The notes: a model not told the origin generated them from the sequence alone. Positions 1 to 9,180 are shown, counted from the stretch's first letter. The stretch: DNA of 64,000 nt from an uncultured Cyclobacteriaceae bacterium (GCA_943788235.1 CALSPM010000003.1:1-64000), one strand, 5' to 3'. Translations and numbers: made by a program.

Positions 1-204
1 GATACCAATAAATGCAAATTTGAATTTGGCAAAAATCCCAGCATGATATCCTGAAGCACCAGACTGCTCCAAATTAGCGCCGATGACGGCGTCAGAGGTA
101 GGTATATTTACTCCTCCTTTTATTCCGAATTCGGCTTTTTGAGCTAACAAGCTCCCAGAAGTTAATAAAAACCCTAGAATCAATATATTTATTTTATTTT
201 TCAT
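1..204 (-). CDS. Outer membrane beta-barrel protein, PorT-like (N-terminal part only)
   Basis: The first 68 codons of a minus-strand gene run off the left edge of the window. They start at the ATG at 204. The first 22 or so residues are a clear Sec signal peptide (MKNK start, hydrophobic core, ending SLLAQ). The mature protein begins with AEFGIKGGVN, the opening strand seen in the small outer membrane beta-barrel (PorT/OmpW-like, PF13568-type) proteins of Bacteroidota. Those proteins usually have about 200 residues, so most of this gene is missing. The specific function cannot be told from this piece. The 100 bases upstream show no clear promoter. Confidence 0.65.
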   Translation of the reverse strand, partial: MKNKINILILGFLLTSGSLLAQKAEFGIKGGVNIPTSDAVIGANLEQSGASGYHAGIFAKFKFAFIGI

Positions 205-305
205 TTTTTCAAAATTTATGTGAGTTCCTTAACATTTGTATAATTCATTTCGACAGAACCTAGCCAATGGTTAAACTAATTTAGGTAAAGGTAAAGAAAA
301 GAGGT

Positions 306-1322
306 TTATTCAAGAGATCTGAAAATATGGATAACTTTTTCCATTTGATCATCATTAAAATCTAAATGCGTGACTAATCGAATAAGTCCCTTACCAAAAC
401 CAATGGCCAACAAGCCTTTTTTTTCTAATTGATGAAGAAACGTTTTTGGTGACCGATCTGGCTTTAATGCTATGATAATGATATTTGTTTGGACGGGATA
501 GAGTGCACTCACAAAAGAAAGATTTTCGATAGCTGAAGCTAAGGTTTGTGCCCTTCTATGATCATCCTTGATTTTATCTAGGTGATGATCCAATGCATAC
601 GTGCAAGCTGCGGCGAGATAACCCGCTTGTCGCATGCCCCCGCCCATGGCTTTTCGAACTCTTTTTGCCTGATTTATAGCATCCTTTGTACCGATCAACA
701 TGGATCCAACAGGAGCCCCCAAACCTTTGGAAAAGCAAATAGAAATGGTATCAAAAAGGGTACCATAATCTGCTGGAGTCTCCTGTGATTCAGCCAATGC
801 ATTGAACAGTCGGGCTCCATCCATATGTAATTTCAATTCATTTTTTTTACACACAGTTGCAATTTTAATGATCTCCTTAAAGTCATAAATAGCCCCCCCC
901 CCCTTATTCATGGTATTTTCTAATGCGACCAAACGGGTCTTGGGCCGATGTATGTCATCAGGATTGATAGCTGCGGTGATCATTTCCGCAGTTAGCCTTC
1001 CTTTATCACCCGTTAATAATTTTGGAGATACCATAGAGTTCAGCATCATTCCCCCACCTTCATACAAATAGATATGTGCATTTTGATCACAAATAACTTC
1101 ATCTTGAGGAGAGGTGTTAATCCTTATTGCAATTTGATTCGTCATGGTTCCAGAGGGACAAAACAAGGCTGCCTGCATGTTAAACAACTCTGAGGCTTTA
1201 TCCTGGAGCAAATTAACGGAAGGGTCATTCTCAAATACGTCGTCGCCAACAGGAGCGCTGAACATGGCCTTGAGCATATTGGGTGTTGGCTTGGTGATGG
1301 TGTCGCTTCTTAAGTCAATCAT
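306..1322 (-). CDS. ltaE: Low-specificity L-threonine aldolase
   Basis: This is a fold-type I PLP enzyme that splits L-threonine or L-allo-threonine into glycine and acetaldehyde in the cytoplasm. The 338 residues match the usual family length. The start MIDLRSDT is the family signature. CPSGTMTNQ lines the cofactor phosphate site, HMDGARLFNA carries the PLP-ring aspartate, and CFSKGLGAPVGS around residue 200 carries the Schiff-base lysine. It stands alone between the beta-barrel gene and a divergent Kdo operon. An oddity is a run of 11 G on the coding strand (893-903) that encodes the Gly-Gly-Gly of MNKGGGAIYD. The reading frame is intact in this sequence, but the tract could slip. Confidence 0.92.
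   Translation of the reverse strand: MIDLRSDTITKPTPNMLKAMFSAPVGDDVFENDPSVNLLQDKASELFNMQAALFCPSGTMTNQIAIRINTSPQDEVICDQNAHIYLYEGGGMMLNSMVSPKLLTGDKGRLTAEMITAAINPDDIHRPKTRLVALENTMNKGGGAIYDFKEIIKIATVCKKNELKLHMDGARLFNALAESQETPADYGTLFDTISICFSKGLGAPVGSMLIGTKDAINQAKRVRKAMGGGMRQAGYLAAACTYALDHHLDKIKDDHRRAQTLASAIENLSFVSALYPVQTNIIIIALKPDRSPKTFLHQLEKKGLLAIGFGKGLIRLVTHLDFNDDQMEKVIHIFRSLE
893..903 (-). repeat. Homopolymer G11 (coding strand) inside ltaE
   Basis: Eleven consecutive C are seen on the plus strand, read as G11 by ltaE. It supplies the third base of a Lys codon, three Gly codons and the first base of an Ala codon. It is by far the longest G/C homopolymer I noticed in this AT-rich window. A one-base change would truncate the enzyme. 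Confidence 0.95.
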
Positions 1323-1649
1323 GAACTCAATGCGTTTGGTTTTCGTAATTTTTTCTCATTCTTTTAGAGATTCGCTAAAAATACCATTGAAATTGTATTT
1401 TATCAATATTTATGTGAGAAATGAAGACAAACAGGCAGGTTTCTTTTTTTGTGTGGCCTAATGAAGTTGTCAAAATAAATAAAGAGACCCTTTTGGGCCG
1501 CTTCCAACTAAACACTTTATAAATTTTCTTCATCACACTTTTTTTACTTTTTTAGTTCAAATTTTAATTAAAAAATTCAAAACTTCATACTTTAAGTAAT
1601 TCTAAAGGGTCCTTAACTTTTTTAATCATGTTTCTTTGGGCTGTTATCT
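1323..1649. other. Divergent intergenic region between ltaE and kdsD
   Basis: This AT-rich spacer separates divergent genes. A short open frame can be read across it (1144-1461), but it lies mostly antisense to ltaE and has no protein-like features. Apart from the kdsD promoter element at its right end I see no RNA gene, repeat or conserved protein remnant. Confidence 0.6.
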
Positions 1650-1657
1650 TATCTTTG
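1650..1657 (+). promoter_or_regulatory. Bacteroidota -7 element (TATCTTTG) before kdsD
   Basis: TATCTTTG fits the TAnnTTTG consensus used by the primary sigma factor of Bacteroidota. It would start transcription about 20 nt before the ATG at 1684. No well-spaced -33 TTTG is visible. The position argues against any upstream start codon, such as a TTG at 1636. Confidence 0.5.
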
Positions 1658-1683
1658 TGTTAGATCATATTTTTTCATTAACA

Positions 1684-2283
1684 ATGGCAGGATTAATTGA
1701 GGGTTTAATTAAAAAGGAGCTAAAGGCCATCCAAAATATACCTATTGATAACAGCATAGGGCAAGCTATAGATTTGATTTTTCAAGCGGTGCATGTTCAA
1801 AAAGGGAAGGTGGTCGTGAGCGGTATGGGAAAAGCGGGTCAAATAGGATATAATATTGCGACAACGCTGAGTTCAACAGGAACACCTGCTGTTTTTATGC
1901 ATCCGGCAGAAGCACAGCATGGCGATTTAGGTATGCTTCAAGAGGAAGATATTCTTTTATTGATTTCTAATTCTGGCCGTACCGAAGAAATTATTCAATT
2001 GGTGTCATTGGCAAGAGTGCTGTTTCCATCGATGAGATTGATTACGCTCACTGGGCATCCTGAAAACGAATTGGGACATTTAGCTGATGTCTCTATCGCT
2101 ACAGGCAATCCCCAAGAAATTTGTCCATTAGGTTTGACGCCCACTACGAGTACTACCGTCATGACGGTTTTGGGTGATATCGTGGTAGTCACTTTGATGC
2201 AAAAAATCAATTTTACTAAAGAAGACTATGCCAAAAGGCACCATAGTGGTTATTTAGGAAAAAAAAGTAGAAACAATGAATAA
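1684..2283 (+). CDS. kdsD: D-arabinose 5-phosphate isomerase, SIS domain only
   Basis: The enzyme interconverts ribulose 5-phosphate and arabinose 5-phosphate, the first committed step toward Kdo for lipopolysaccharide. From the ATG at 1684 the protein has 199 residues and consists of one SIS domain. The motifs GMGKAGQIG, ATTLSSTGTPAVFMHPAEAQHGDLG (shown here in two pieces: ATTLSSTGTPAVF and MHPAEAQHGDLG) and SNSGRTEE are characteristic of KdsD/KpsF/GutQ. The pair of CBS domains found in E. coli KdsD (about 328 residues) is absent, as is common in Bacteroidota. An open frame continues upstream to a TTG at 1636, but the promoter element lies inside that part. The 3' end overlaps kdsA by 8 nt, which indicates an operon. 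Confidence 0.85.
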   Translation: MAGLIEGLIKKELKAIQNIPIDNSIGQAIDLIFQAVHVQKGKVVVSGMGKAGQIGYNIATTLSSTGTPAVFMHPAEAQHGDLGMLQEEDILLLISNSGRTEEIIQLVSLARVLFPSMRLITLTGHPENELGHLADVSIATGNPQEICPLGLTPTTSTTVMTVLGDIVVVTLMQKINFTKEDYAKRHHSGYLGKKSRNNE

Positions 2284-3055
2284 TATTTTTTTAATCGCAG
2301 GTCCTTGTATTGTTGAAAATGGCGAGACCCCTCTTATTATAGGAAAGGAAGTCAAGTCAATTTGTGATGAGTTGGGTATTGATTTTATTTTTAAAGCTTC
2401 TTATAAAAAAGCAAACAGGACCCGAATAGATAGTTTTAAAGGGATTGGGTTTCAAGAAAGCTTGGAGATTTTACAAGGGGTGGGACGAGAACTGGGTGTG
2501 CGCACCATCACGGATGTGCATGAAAGTCATGAACCCGAATTGGTAGCCAATTATGTAGATATATTACAAATCCCCGCTTTTTTATGTAGGCAGACAGAGT
2601 TGTTGCTTTCGGCAGGCCAAACGGGGAAGTGTGTAAGTATCAAAAAGGGACAATTCGTATCGCCAGAGGCTATGAGATATCCTTTGGAAAAGGTTCAGTC
2701 CACAGGTAATCAAAATATATGGCTTTGTGAACGGGGCTTTACTTTTGGTTATGAAAACCTAGTCGTCGATGTCACGGCAGTCCCCAAGCTCAAAAAGCAT
2801 GGTGTGCCGGTAGTCATGGATTGTACACATTCATTACAACAGCCCAATCAAAAAGGCGGTATCAGCGGTGGAGATCCTGAAATGATCGCTTCGGTGGCTT
2901 TATCTGCTATCGCTACAGGTGCAGATGGATTATTTATAGAAACCCACCCAAATCCCGACCAGGCGTTGAGTGATGGAAAATCAATGCTACCTCTTGATGA
3001 ATTGAGGAGTCTTTTACAAAAAGTAGTCAAAGTAAGAAAGGCAATAATACCATAA
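2276..3055 (+). CDS. kdsA: 3-deoxy-8-phosphooctulonate synthase
   Basis: The enzyme condenses arabinose 5-phosphate with phosphoenolpyruvate to give Kdo 8-phosphate. The 259 residues begin IFLIAGPCIVE, the family opening. Phosphate and substrate motifs follow: FKASYKKANRTR, DVHESHEPE, LQIPAFLCRQTELL, GQFVSPEAM and MDCTHSLQQPN. The N at the position of the metal-site residue (CERG..FGYENLVVD, without an extra Cys just before) points to the metal-independent type, but I am not certain of that. The gene sits between kdsD and kdsC with overlapping ends, so the three enzymes are probably made together. Confidence 0.95.
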   Translation: MNNIFLIAGPCIVENGETPLIIGKEVKSICDELGIDFIFKASYKKANRTRIDSFKGIGFQESLEILQGVGRELGVRTITDVHESHEPELVANYVDILQIPAFLCRQTELLLSAGQTGKCVSIKKGQFVSPEAMRYPLEKVQSTGNQNIWLCERGFTFGYENLVVDVTAVPKLKKHGVPVVMDCTHSLQQPNQKGGISGGDPEMIASVALSAIATGADGLFIETHPNPDQALSDGKSMLPLDELRSLLQKVVKVRKAIIP

Positions 3056-3546
3056 TGATAATGGAAGACATAAAATTTTTAATTCTAGACGTAGATGGGA
3101 CCCTTACTGACGGAGGTATTTACCTATCGGATGAAGGGAAGCAATTTAAAAAATTCAACGCAAAAGATGGTATGGGGATTAGAAAGGCTATTTCTCAAGG
3201 GATTGAAGTGGGCATTATCAGTCACAGTTATTCAAGTAAAATGATTGATGATCGGGCTGATATGTTAGGTTTGAAATATGTCTATGTAGGTCAAAAGCCT
3301 AAATTAGAGGTTATGGATCAATGGCTTATTAAGTTAGGTTTGAGCCGAAATGAGGTCGCCTATATGGGAGATGATATCAATGATATAGAGGTGATGAAAG
3401 TAGTAGGCTGTGCTGCTTGTCCTGCTGATTCAAGTGAGGAAGTACTTAAAATTGCACAACGGATTATGCACAAAAATGGTGGAGCTGGAGCCGTAAGAGA
3501 ATTTATAGATCATCACCTCTTAAAAAGCGGATTATCTATTAGTTAG
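3055..3546 (+). CDS. kdsC: 3-deoxy-D-manno-octulosonate 8-phosphate phosphatase
   Basis: This HAD-superfamily phosphatase releases Kdo from Kdo 8-phosphate, the third step of the pathway encoded here. At 163 residues it has the small, cap-less size of KdsC. Motif I is LDVDGTLTDG with both catalytic aspartates. Motif II is the GIISHSYS stretch, and motif III/IV is YMGDDINDIEVM. The ATG at 3055 shares one base with the kdsA stop; a second ATG two codons later (3061) is an equally possible start. The next Kdo gene, kdsB, is not in the window. Confidence 0.92.
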   Translation: MIMEDIKFLILDVDGTLTDGGIYLSDEGKQFKKFNAKDGMGIRKAISQGIEVGIISHSYSSKMIDDRADMLGLKYVYVGQKPKLEVMDQWLIKLGLSRNEVAYMGDDINDIEVMKVVGCAACPADSSEEVLKIAQRIMHKNGGAGAVREFIDHHLLKSGLSIS

Positions 3547-3576
3547 AACGACAAGCAGATATCTTCTTTGAGATCA

Positions 3577-3607
3577 TTTGAGTTTGGTTTCAATTAGACT
3601 ATTTTTG
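3577..3607 (+). promoter_or_regulatory. Promoter of sucD
   Basis: TTTG at 3577-3580 is followed after 19 nt by TATTTTTG at 3600-3607, an excellent match to the Bacteroidota -33/-7 pair. It lies 20 nt before the sucD start and shows that sucD is transcribed separately from the Kdo operon. Confidence 0.75.
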
Positions 3608-3626
3608 CGTGAATTTAATATAAATC

Positions 3627-4502
3627 ATGAGCGTCTTAGTAAACAAATCATCAAAAATAATTGTGCAAGGTTTTACAGGTACAGAAGGTTCCTTCCATGC
3701 TTCTCAAATGATTGAATATGGATCTCCTGTTCTGGGGGGTGTGACCCCAGGAAAAGGAGGTCAAGTACATCTCGGACTTCCCGTATTCAATACAGTACAA
3801 GAGGCCGTTGACGCCGTTGGAGCAGATACCACCATCATTTTTGTCCCTCCAGCTTTTGCTGCAGATGCAATCATGGAAGCAGCGGATGCAGGTATTAAGA
3901 TAATTATCACTATTACCGAGGGTATTCCCGTGAAAGATATGATGATGGCCAAACCCTATGCCAAATCAAAGGGAGCCATATTGATAGGGCCGAACTGTCC
4001 AGGAGTAATCACCCCAGATGAAGCTAAGGTAGGCATCATGCCTGGTTTTATTTTTGAGAAGGGGAATGTGGGGATTGTTTCAAAATCAGGAACACTGACC
4101 TACGAAGCAGCGGATCAAGTGGTTAAAGCAGGCTATGGGATTTCGACTGCGATCGGCATTGGTGGAGATCCCATTATTGGAACCTCTACCAAAGAGGCCG
4201 TTCAACTATTGATGGCTGATCCTGAAACAGAAGTAATTGTCATGATTGGTGAAATTGGGGGTCAATATGAGGCTGATGCAGCTCAATGGATCAAGGCTCA
4301 AAATAATCCAAAACCAGTGGTAGGTTTCATCGCGGGTCAAACGGCTCCGAAAGGCAAAAGGATGGGACATGCTGGCGCGATTATCGGAGGGGCTGACGAT
4401 ACTGCTGAAGCAAAGATGAGAATCATGAGGGAATGTGGTATTTTCGTCGCAAATTCACCCGCAGACATTGGAGAAACCATGGCTCAAGCATTGTTATCAT
4501 AA
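3627..4502 (+). CDS. sucD: Succinyl-CoA synthetase alpha subunit
   Basis: This is the alpha subunit of the TCA-cycle enzyme that converts succinyl-CoA to succinate with nucleotide triphosphate formation. It has 291 residues, the standard length. The CoA-binding Rossmann part has VQGFTGTEGSFH and GVTPGKGG. GPNCPGVITP and GNVGIVSKSGTLTYE follow, and the phospho-histidine is in KGKRMGHAGAIIGG. The beta subunit (sucC), which is often adjacent in other phyla, is not in this window. The gene is monocistronic, with its own promoter. Confidence 0.96.
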   Translation: MSVLVNKSSKIIVQGFTGTEGSFHASQMIEYGSPVLGGVTPGKGGQVHLGLPVFNTVQEAVDAVGADTTIIFVPPAFAADAIMEAADAGIKIIITITEGIPVKDMMMAKPYAKSKGAILIGPNCPGVITPDEAKVGIMPGFIFEKGNVGIVSKSGTLTYEAADQVVKAGYGISTAIGIGGDPIIGTSTKEAVQLLMADPETEVIVMIGEIGGQYEADAAQWIKAQNNPKPVVGFIAGQTAPKGKRMGHAGAIIGGADDTAEAKMRIMRECGIFVANSPADIGETMAQALLS

Positions 4503-4633
4503 ATGCTAAGTCACTTTTCACACTTTTTTAATTTAATAATGTTCGTTTAAATTACATAAAGTACCTTTACATATTGGAATATTGACTTGTTGAATGGCAT
4601 TAGTCGTTATTTCAAAATTATAGATTAAGATAT

Positions 4634-5089
4634 ATGGCTAGATCACAAGAAACATTTAATAAAAAAGAAATAAGGAATAAAAAAGAAAAGAAAAGAAAGC
4701 TTAAAGAGGAAAAAAAGGCGGCCCGAAAGGAATCTGATAAGTCAGGAGATTTGGAAGATATGATAGCCTATGTGGATGAATTTGGGAATATTTCTGAAAC
4801 ACCACCTGACCCTTCTTTTCAAGATCAAGAAGTAGTTGCAGAAAGCATTTCTATTAGTGTGCCTAAAGATGAGGCGGCTGAACCGGAAGACTTGATAAGA
4901 AATGGAATTGTAACGTTTTTTAATGATTCCAAAGGATATGGGTTTATCAGAGATATGGCGAATCAGAACAGTATTTTTGTACATATTAATAATACAATAG
5001 ACCCAATTAAGGATAATAATGCGGTCACTTTTGAAATAGAGATGGGTCCTAAGGGTCCAACGGCTACCAAAGTCAAGCTTAAAGTTTGA
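4634..5089 (+). CDS. Cold-shock domain protein with lysine-rich N-terminus
   Basis: The protein has 151 residues in two parts. Residues 1-36 are extremely rich in Lys, Arg and Glu (MARSQETFNKKE start, then KKEKKRKLKEEKKAARK) and are probably disordered or a basic helix. Residues 85-150 are a cold-shock OB fold with RNP1 (KGYGFIRD) and RNP2 (SIFVHI). The middle (about 38-80) is acidic. Cold-shock domains bind single-stranded RNA or DNA. This domain layout is common in Bacteroidota and differs from the 70-residue CspA type. It probably acts as an RNA chaperone; the basic tail may add ribosome or RNA affinity (inference). Confidence 0.85.
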   Translation: MARSQETFNKKEIRNKKEKKRKLKEEKKAARKESDKSGDLEDMIAYVDEFGNISETPPDPSFQDQEVVAESISISVPKDEAAEPEDLIRNGIVTFFNDSKGYGFIRDMANQNSIFVHINNTIDPIKDNNAVTFEIEMGPKGPTATKVKLKV

Positions 5090-5202
5090 TCTTAAAAGTT
5101 CATATTTTTGGTCACCCATGAAAATAAGCCTCCCAAGTGATCGGAAAATCTTTTAAATAAATCTATACTTAAAAATACAATTTCTACCCTTTAAAGCGGT
5201 TA

Positions 5203-6960
5203 ATGGCTATGTTCAGGACAAATAATTGTGGAGAATTAAGAGAGGCTCATGTCGGTCAGGAGGTGACCATTTGTGGGTGGGTACAAAGAATCAGAGACAA
5301 GGGAGGTAGGGCTTGGATTGATCTTAGAGATAGATATGGAATGACTCAATTGATGTTTGAAGAAGAATCCACACCCAAAACATTGATGGTTTTAGTACGT
5401 ACTTTAGGTCGAGAATATGTCATTAGAGTAAAAGGAAGAGTAATCGAGAGGTTGTCGAAAAATCCTAAGCTTCCTACTGGAGATATTGAAATACAGGTAG
5501 ATCATTTAGAAATCTTAAACGAGGCAGCGTTGCCTCCCTTTTTGATCGAAGATGAAACGGATGGAGGAGATGAGTTGAGGATGAAATACAGGTATCTTGA
5601 CCTTCGAAGAGCACCAGTTAGAAAGAATCTAGAACTCAGACATCAAGTAAGCCGTAAAACTAGGGCTTATCTTGACGATCAAGAATTTATTGAGGTAGAG
5701 ACACCTTATTTAATTAAATCCACTCCAGAGGGTGCTAGAGATTTCATCGTTCCTTCAAGAGTGAATCCAGGGCAATTTTATGCCTTGCCACAATCACCGC
5801 AAACCTTCAAACAGTTGCTAATGGTTTCGGGTATAGACAGATATTATCAGATTGTTAAGTGTTTTAGAGATGAAGACTTGAGAGCAGATCGACAGCCAGA
5901 ATTCACACAGATTGACTGTGAAATGTCTTTTGTAGAACAAGAAGATATTTTAGTAATGTTTGAGGGACTCGTGACCTTTTTATTCAAAGAGATAAGGCAA
6001 ATTGATTTAACCAAATTCCCTAGAATAACATATACAGATGCAATAAGATATTATGGTTCAGATAAGCCAGATTTAAGATTTGAGATGCGTTTTGTTGAAC
6101 TCAACGAAGTTATCGGAGCTACAGATTTCCCCCTATTTAATGCCGCAGAATTGGTTGTGGGAATCAATGCGAAGGATGGTGCCACATATTCACGAAAACA
6201 ACTCGACGAGTTGGTTAATTTTGTCCGGAAACCTCAAGTGGGCGCTACGGGTTTGATTTATGTAAAGTACAATTTGGATGGCTCTTTCAAATCCTCAGTA
6301 GATAAATTCTTTGATCAAGACGCCTTGAGTACTTGGGCAAAATCTTTTGAAGCAAAACCTGGAGATTTAATGCTTATTTTGGCGGGGAAAAAAGAACAGA
6401 CTCGAAAAGCATTGAATGACCTACGTCTTGAAATGGGTGATCGATTGAAATTAAGGACCAATAATAAAATCTGTCCCGTTTGGGTCATTGACTTCCCATT
6501 GCTTGAATGGGATGAAGTGACCCAACGCTATCATGCGATGCACCATCCTTTCACATCTCCAAAGACTGAATATATGGACCAAGTAGATACGGCTCCAGCG
6601 TCCATCAAAGCATCAGCCTATGACATGGTCATTAATGGTGTAGAAATAGGTGGAGGTTCCATTAGAATTCACAAAAGAGCGCTCCAGTCCAAAATGTTTG
6701 ATGCCTTGGGATTCACAAAGGAAGAGGCAGCAGCACAATTTGGATTTCTTTTGGGTGCATTTGAGTACGGAGCACCTCCTCATGGAGGTATTGCTTTTGG
6801 TTTAGATAGATTATGTTCCTTATTTGGAGGTGCAGAGAGTATTAGGGATTTTATCGCATTTCCTAAAAATAGTTCCGGAAGAGATGTGATGATCGATTCT
6901 CCCTCATTACTTGATGAAGAACAATTAACGACCTTAGGTATACAAATAGAAAAGAATTAA
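5203..6960 (+). CDS. aspS: Aspartyl-tRNA synthetase
   Basis: This class IIb synthetase charges tRNA-Asp. The 585 residues match the bacterial type. The N-terminal anticodon-binding OB fold (about 1-105) contains [20 protein letters not shown]. Class II motif 1 is in [10 protein letters not shown], motif 2 is [18 protein letters not shown] and motif 3 is [15 protein letters not shown]. The bacterial GAD insertion domain is present between motifs 2 and 3 (about 290-420). A second ATG two codons in (5209) is an alternative start. Whether it also charges tRNA-Asn cannot be told from sequence alone. Confidence 0.97.
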   Translation: MAMFRTNNCGELREAHVGQEVTICGWVQRIRDKGGRAWIDLRDRYGMTQLMFEEESTPKTLMVLVRTLGREYVIRVKGRVIERLSKNPKLPTGDIEIQVDHLEILNEAALPPFLIEDETDGGDELRMKYRYLDLRRAPVRKNLELRHQVSRKTRAYLDDQEFIEVETPYLIKSTPEGARDFIVPSRVNPGQFYALPQSPQTFKQLLMVSGIDRYYQIVKCFRDEDLRADRQPEFTQIDCEMSFVEQEDILVMFEGLVTFLFKEIRQIDLTKFPRITYTDAIRYYGSDKPDLRFEMRFVELNEVIGATDFPLFNAAELVVGINAKDGATYSRKQLDELVNFVRKPQVGATGLIYVKYNLDGSFKSSVDKFFDQDALSTWAKSFEAKPGDLMLILAGKKEQTRKALNDLRLEMGDRLKLRTNNKICPVWVIDFPLLEWDEVTQRYHAMHHPFTSPKTEYMDQVDTAPASIKASAYDMVINGVEIGGGSIRIHKRALQSKMFDALGFTKEEAAAQFGFLLGAFEYGAPPHGGIAFGLDRLCSLFGGAESIRDFIAFPKNSSGRDVMIDSPSLLDEEQLTTLGIQIEKN

Positions 6961-7006
6961 TTTAATAATTTATTTGTATTTTTAAGTTTTAACAATTGAA
7001 TGGGTC

Positions 7007-7903
7007 ATGACGAGTAAATTTATTTTATACAGTTCGCCATTATTATTATTATTTGCAGGTATAACGATCATGGAGCCTTGGCTCTATAGGAATCTTTTAA
7101 CGAGTGATGATATAGAAACTATTCAGCAAAAAGATTTTAAAATTATTGCGCACAAGGGTGCCTCAGGAATCGCGCCTGAAAATACATTGGCGTCATTTCA
7201 AGCAGCTTTAGATATTGGTGTGGACATTATAGAATTAGACGTGCGACAAACCAAAGATGAGGAAATCATTGTTTTCCATGATCAGTTTTTAGATCGGACG
7301 ACCAATGGAACGGGCAATGTTCATGAATATAACCTTGAGCAATTGAAGCAATTAGATGCAGGTTCTTGGTTTTCCTCTAAGTTTTCAGATCAAAAAATAC
7401 CGACGCTAAAAGAAGTGCTTGATCTTGTTGATGGTCGTTGCCAAGTGCTTATTGAAATTAAGCATATGGACCACCCCCATTATCATGATTTTGCAGATAA
7501 GCTGGTTGATGTTATTAGATTAGAAAAGAATGGTTTTGATTGGGTATTACTTCAATCTTACGAGGATAAATATTTAGAGGAAGCTCAAATTTATGATGAT
7601 CGCATTCAAATTAATAAAATGTTAATTGGAGAAGATTCAACCCCTCTCCTAGCATTTTATATTGAAACCAAATTAAAGTTGGGTCACGGGGAGGCAAAAG
7701 GTAATTTAAAAACTTTGAATCCAGAATTTAAAACGCTTTCTCCTAGAAGAATATTTAGAATGCATTCAAGGGGCTTTAAGGTATTTACCTATTCAGTAAA
7801 TACTCGAGAGGACATGATTAAAATGTTGAATATGGGGGTTGATGGCATTATAACAGATTTCCCTTCAGAGTTGGTCAAAATACGTAAGGCGATCAACAGT
7901 TGA
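7007..7903 (+). CDS. Glycerophosphodiester phosphodiesterase
   Basis: It hydrolyses glycerophosphodiesters to glycerol 3-phosphate and an alcohol. The GDPD TIM barrel begins IIAHKGASGIAPENT (catalytic His plus E/N pair), followed by IELDVRQTKDEEIIVFHDQFLDR, here given as IELDVRQTKDE and VFHDQFLDRTT (metal ligands and second catalytic His), and ends with VDGIITDFPSELV. A single hydrophobic stretch at residues 8-25 is a membrane anchor or uncleaved signal, so the enzyme is probably periplasmic or membrane-bound. Its 298 residues are a typical length. It faces the convergent TPR lipoprotein gene, only 8 nt away. Confidence 0.88.
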   Translation: MTSKFILYSSPLLLLFAGITIMEPWLYRNLLTSDDIETIQQKDFKIIAHKGASGIAPENTLASFQAALDIGVDIIELDVRQTKDEEIIVFHDQFLDRTTNGTGNVHEYNLEQLKQLDAGSWFSSKFSDQKIPTLKEVLDLVDGRCQVLIEIKHMDHPHYHDFADKLVDVIRLEKNGFDWVLLQSYEDKYLEEAQIYDDRIQINKMLIGEDSTPLLAFYIETKLKLGHGEAKGNLKTLNPEFKTLSPRRIFRMHSRGFKVFTYSVNTREDMIKMLNMGVDGIITDFPSELVKIRKAINS

Positions 7904-7911
7904 TCGCCACC

Positions 7912-8883
7912 TCAAAGATCTGAGATTTGACTTCCTAATAATACAGCTAGTTCTGCTTCAATAGCAATATAGCCAATCTGCTCTTGTTGTTCAGTGCTAA
8001 TGATTCTATTGAAGGCACTGATCGCATTTTCAACTTGTCCATTAATCAAATAATAGTTACCAATACCGTAACCAACATCGGCATCAATGCCATTGCGCTT
8101 GATTAAGATACTTGGGGTTACCAGACCCCGGTAAAGCATAATGAGGTCATGGTATTTTCGGCTTTTGGTTTCGAGTAGACGCATATTGGTAGGAATGGAC
8201 ATGATTTCGGCTTCTGCTAAGTCTAAATTCCCAATTTTGGCAAATGCGGTATAAAGCCAATTTGCGATAACGACCTTCAGATCATTATTATTGGTGTATT
8301 TTTCGCATTTTCTAAAACTAGAGATGGCCTTATCATAGTTTCCTTTCATAAAATAGCTCAAACCTAAGTAATACCAAATATTGAATTTAACATTGTATAC
8401 AGTTTTTTTCTTACTCTTCTTTAAACCTGAATGTTCGGATTCGATTACCGGGTAGTCATTTGCATAGGTGATGGCTTCGGAAAGAGACGTAATTGCCTCG
8501 TCAAATTGTCGCGTAGTTACATACTGCTGGCCAATATATCTTCTTATTTTATATGATTCTGGAAATTTTATCAGGCTTTCATCGTAGACATTAATGGCTT
8601 CTTGAAACCTACCAAGATCAGCTAATTTTATTCCGTAGTTAATAATATTAAATTCATTTTCAGGATTCTCATTAAAAGTTTTTTCTACTTTTAATAAGAT
8701 TCGCTCAGCACTCGCTCTGTCGGTTTCTGATAATAATTTATTTTCTAATTCTTTATCGACTTCGAAGGGAGTTACTGCTTTATTGTTTCGGTCACTTATC
8801 ATCCGTTTACCACCGCTTGGGTCGGTTTCAATACAAGCGATAAGCAAGAACAGGCAGGCGATTGTTGAGATGTTAGTTTTCAT
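7912..8883 (-). CDS. TPR-repeat lipoprotein, unknown function
   Basis: The 323-residue protein starts with a lipoprotein signal peptide ending in the lipobox LIAC (Cys 17), so it should be anchored in a membrane facing the periplasm. The rest is built of tetratricopeptide-like repeats, for example GRFQEAINVYDESLIKFPES, RQFDEAITSLSEAI, GNYDKAISSFRKC and GQVENAISAFNRII. Such proteins are scaffolds for protein contacts. There is no enzymatic motif. It is convergent with the glycerophosphodiesterase and has no operon partner, so no pathway can be assigned. Confidence 0.75.
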   Translation of the reverse strand: MKTNISTIACLFLLIACIETDPSGGKRMISDRNNKAVTPFEVDKELENKLLSETDRASAERILLKVEKTFNENPENEFNIINYGIKLADLGRFQEAINVYDESLIKFPESYKIRRYIGQQYVTTRQFDEAITSLSEAITYANDYPVIESEHSGLKKSKKKTVYNVKFNIWYYLGLSYFMKGNYDKAISSFRKCEKYTNNNDLKVVIANWLYTAFAKIGNLDLAEAEIMSIPTNMRLLETKSRKYHDLIMLYRGLVTPSILIKRNGIDADVGYGIGNYYLINGQVENAISAFNRIISTEQQEQIGYIAIEAELAVLLGSQISDL

Positions 8884-9180
8884 TTGTTCGTAAATTTAGC
8901 TACTAAAGTTACCAATTTGGACATATCAGGTTCAATAATTGTTCATTTTGTGTTGGTATTTCTTTAGTCATAGTGGATATATCCTTTCGTTTAACCCTAG
9001 GTCAAAAATAATGCCATGTTCAATTGATTACCATAATCGATACTTTCTAAGGATCTGTTTGTGACTTATAACTGATTTTTAACTTGATGATAGAGGCCGC
9101 ACTTCTTTTAAGGCTGAGCTGATTTTTAGTTAAGTAAAGGCTCACTCGAAGTATGCAGCATAAAATAAAATTAATGAAAC
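8884..9180. other. Divergent intergenic region, nothing recognised
   Basis: About 300 AT-rich bases separate the divergent TPR lipoprotein and thioredoxin-like genes. I see no open frame of protein character, no tRNA and no strong hairpin. TAACTTTA near 8903-8910 on the minus strand is a poor match to a -7 element. Confidence 0.5.

Noticed and set aside
1636-1683. Upstream start for kdsD
   Set aside because: The codon at 1636 is TTG and the promoter -7 element lies downstream of it, so the mRNA would not contain it.
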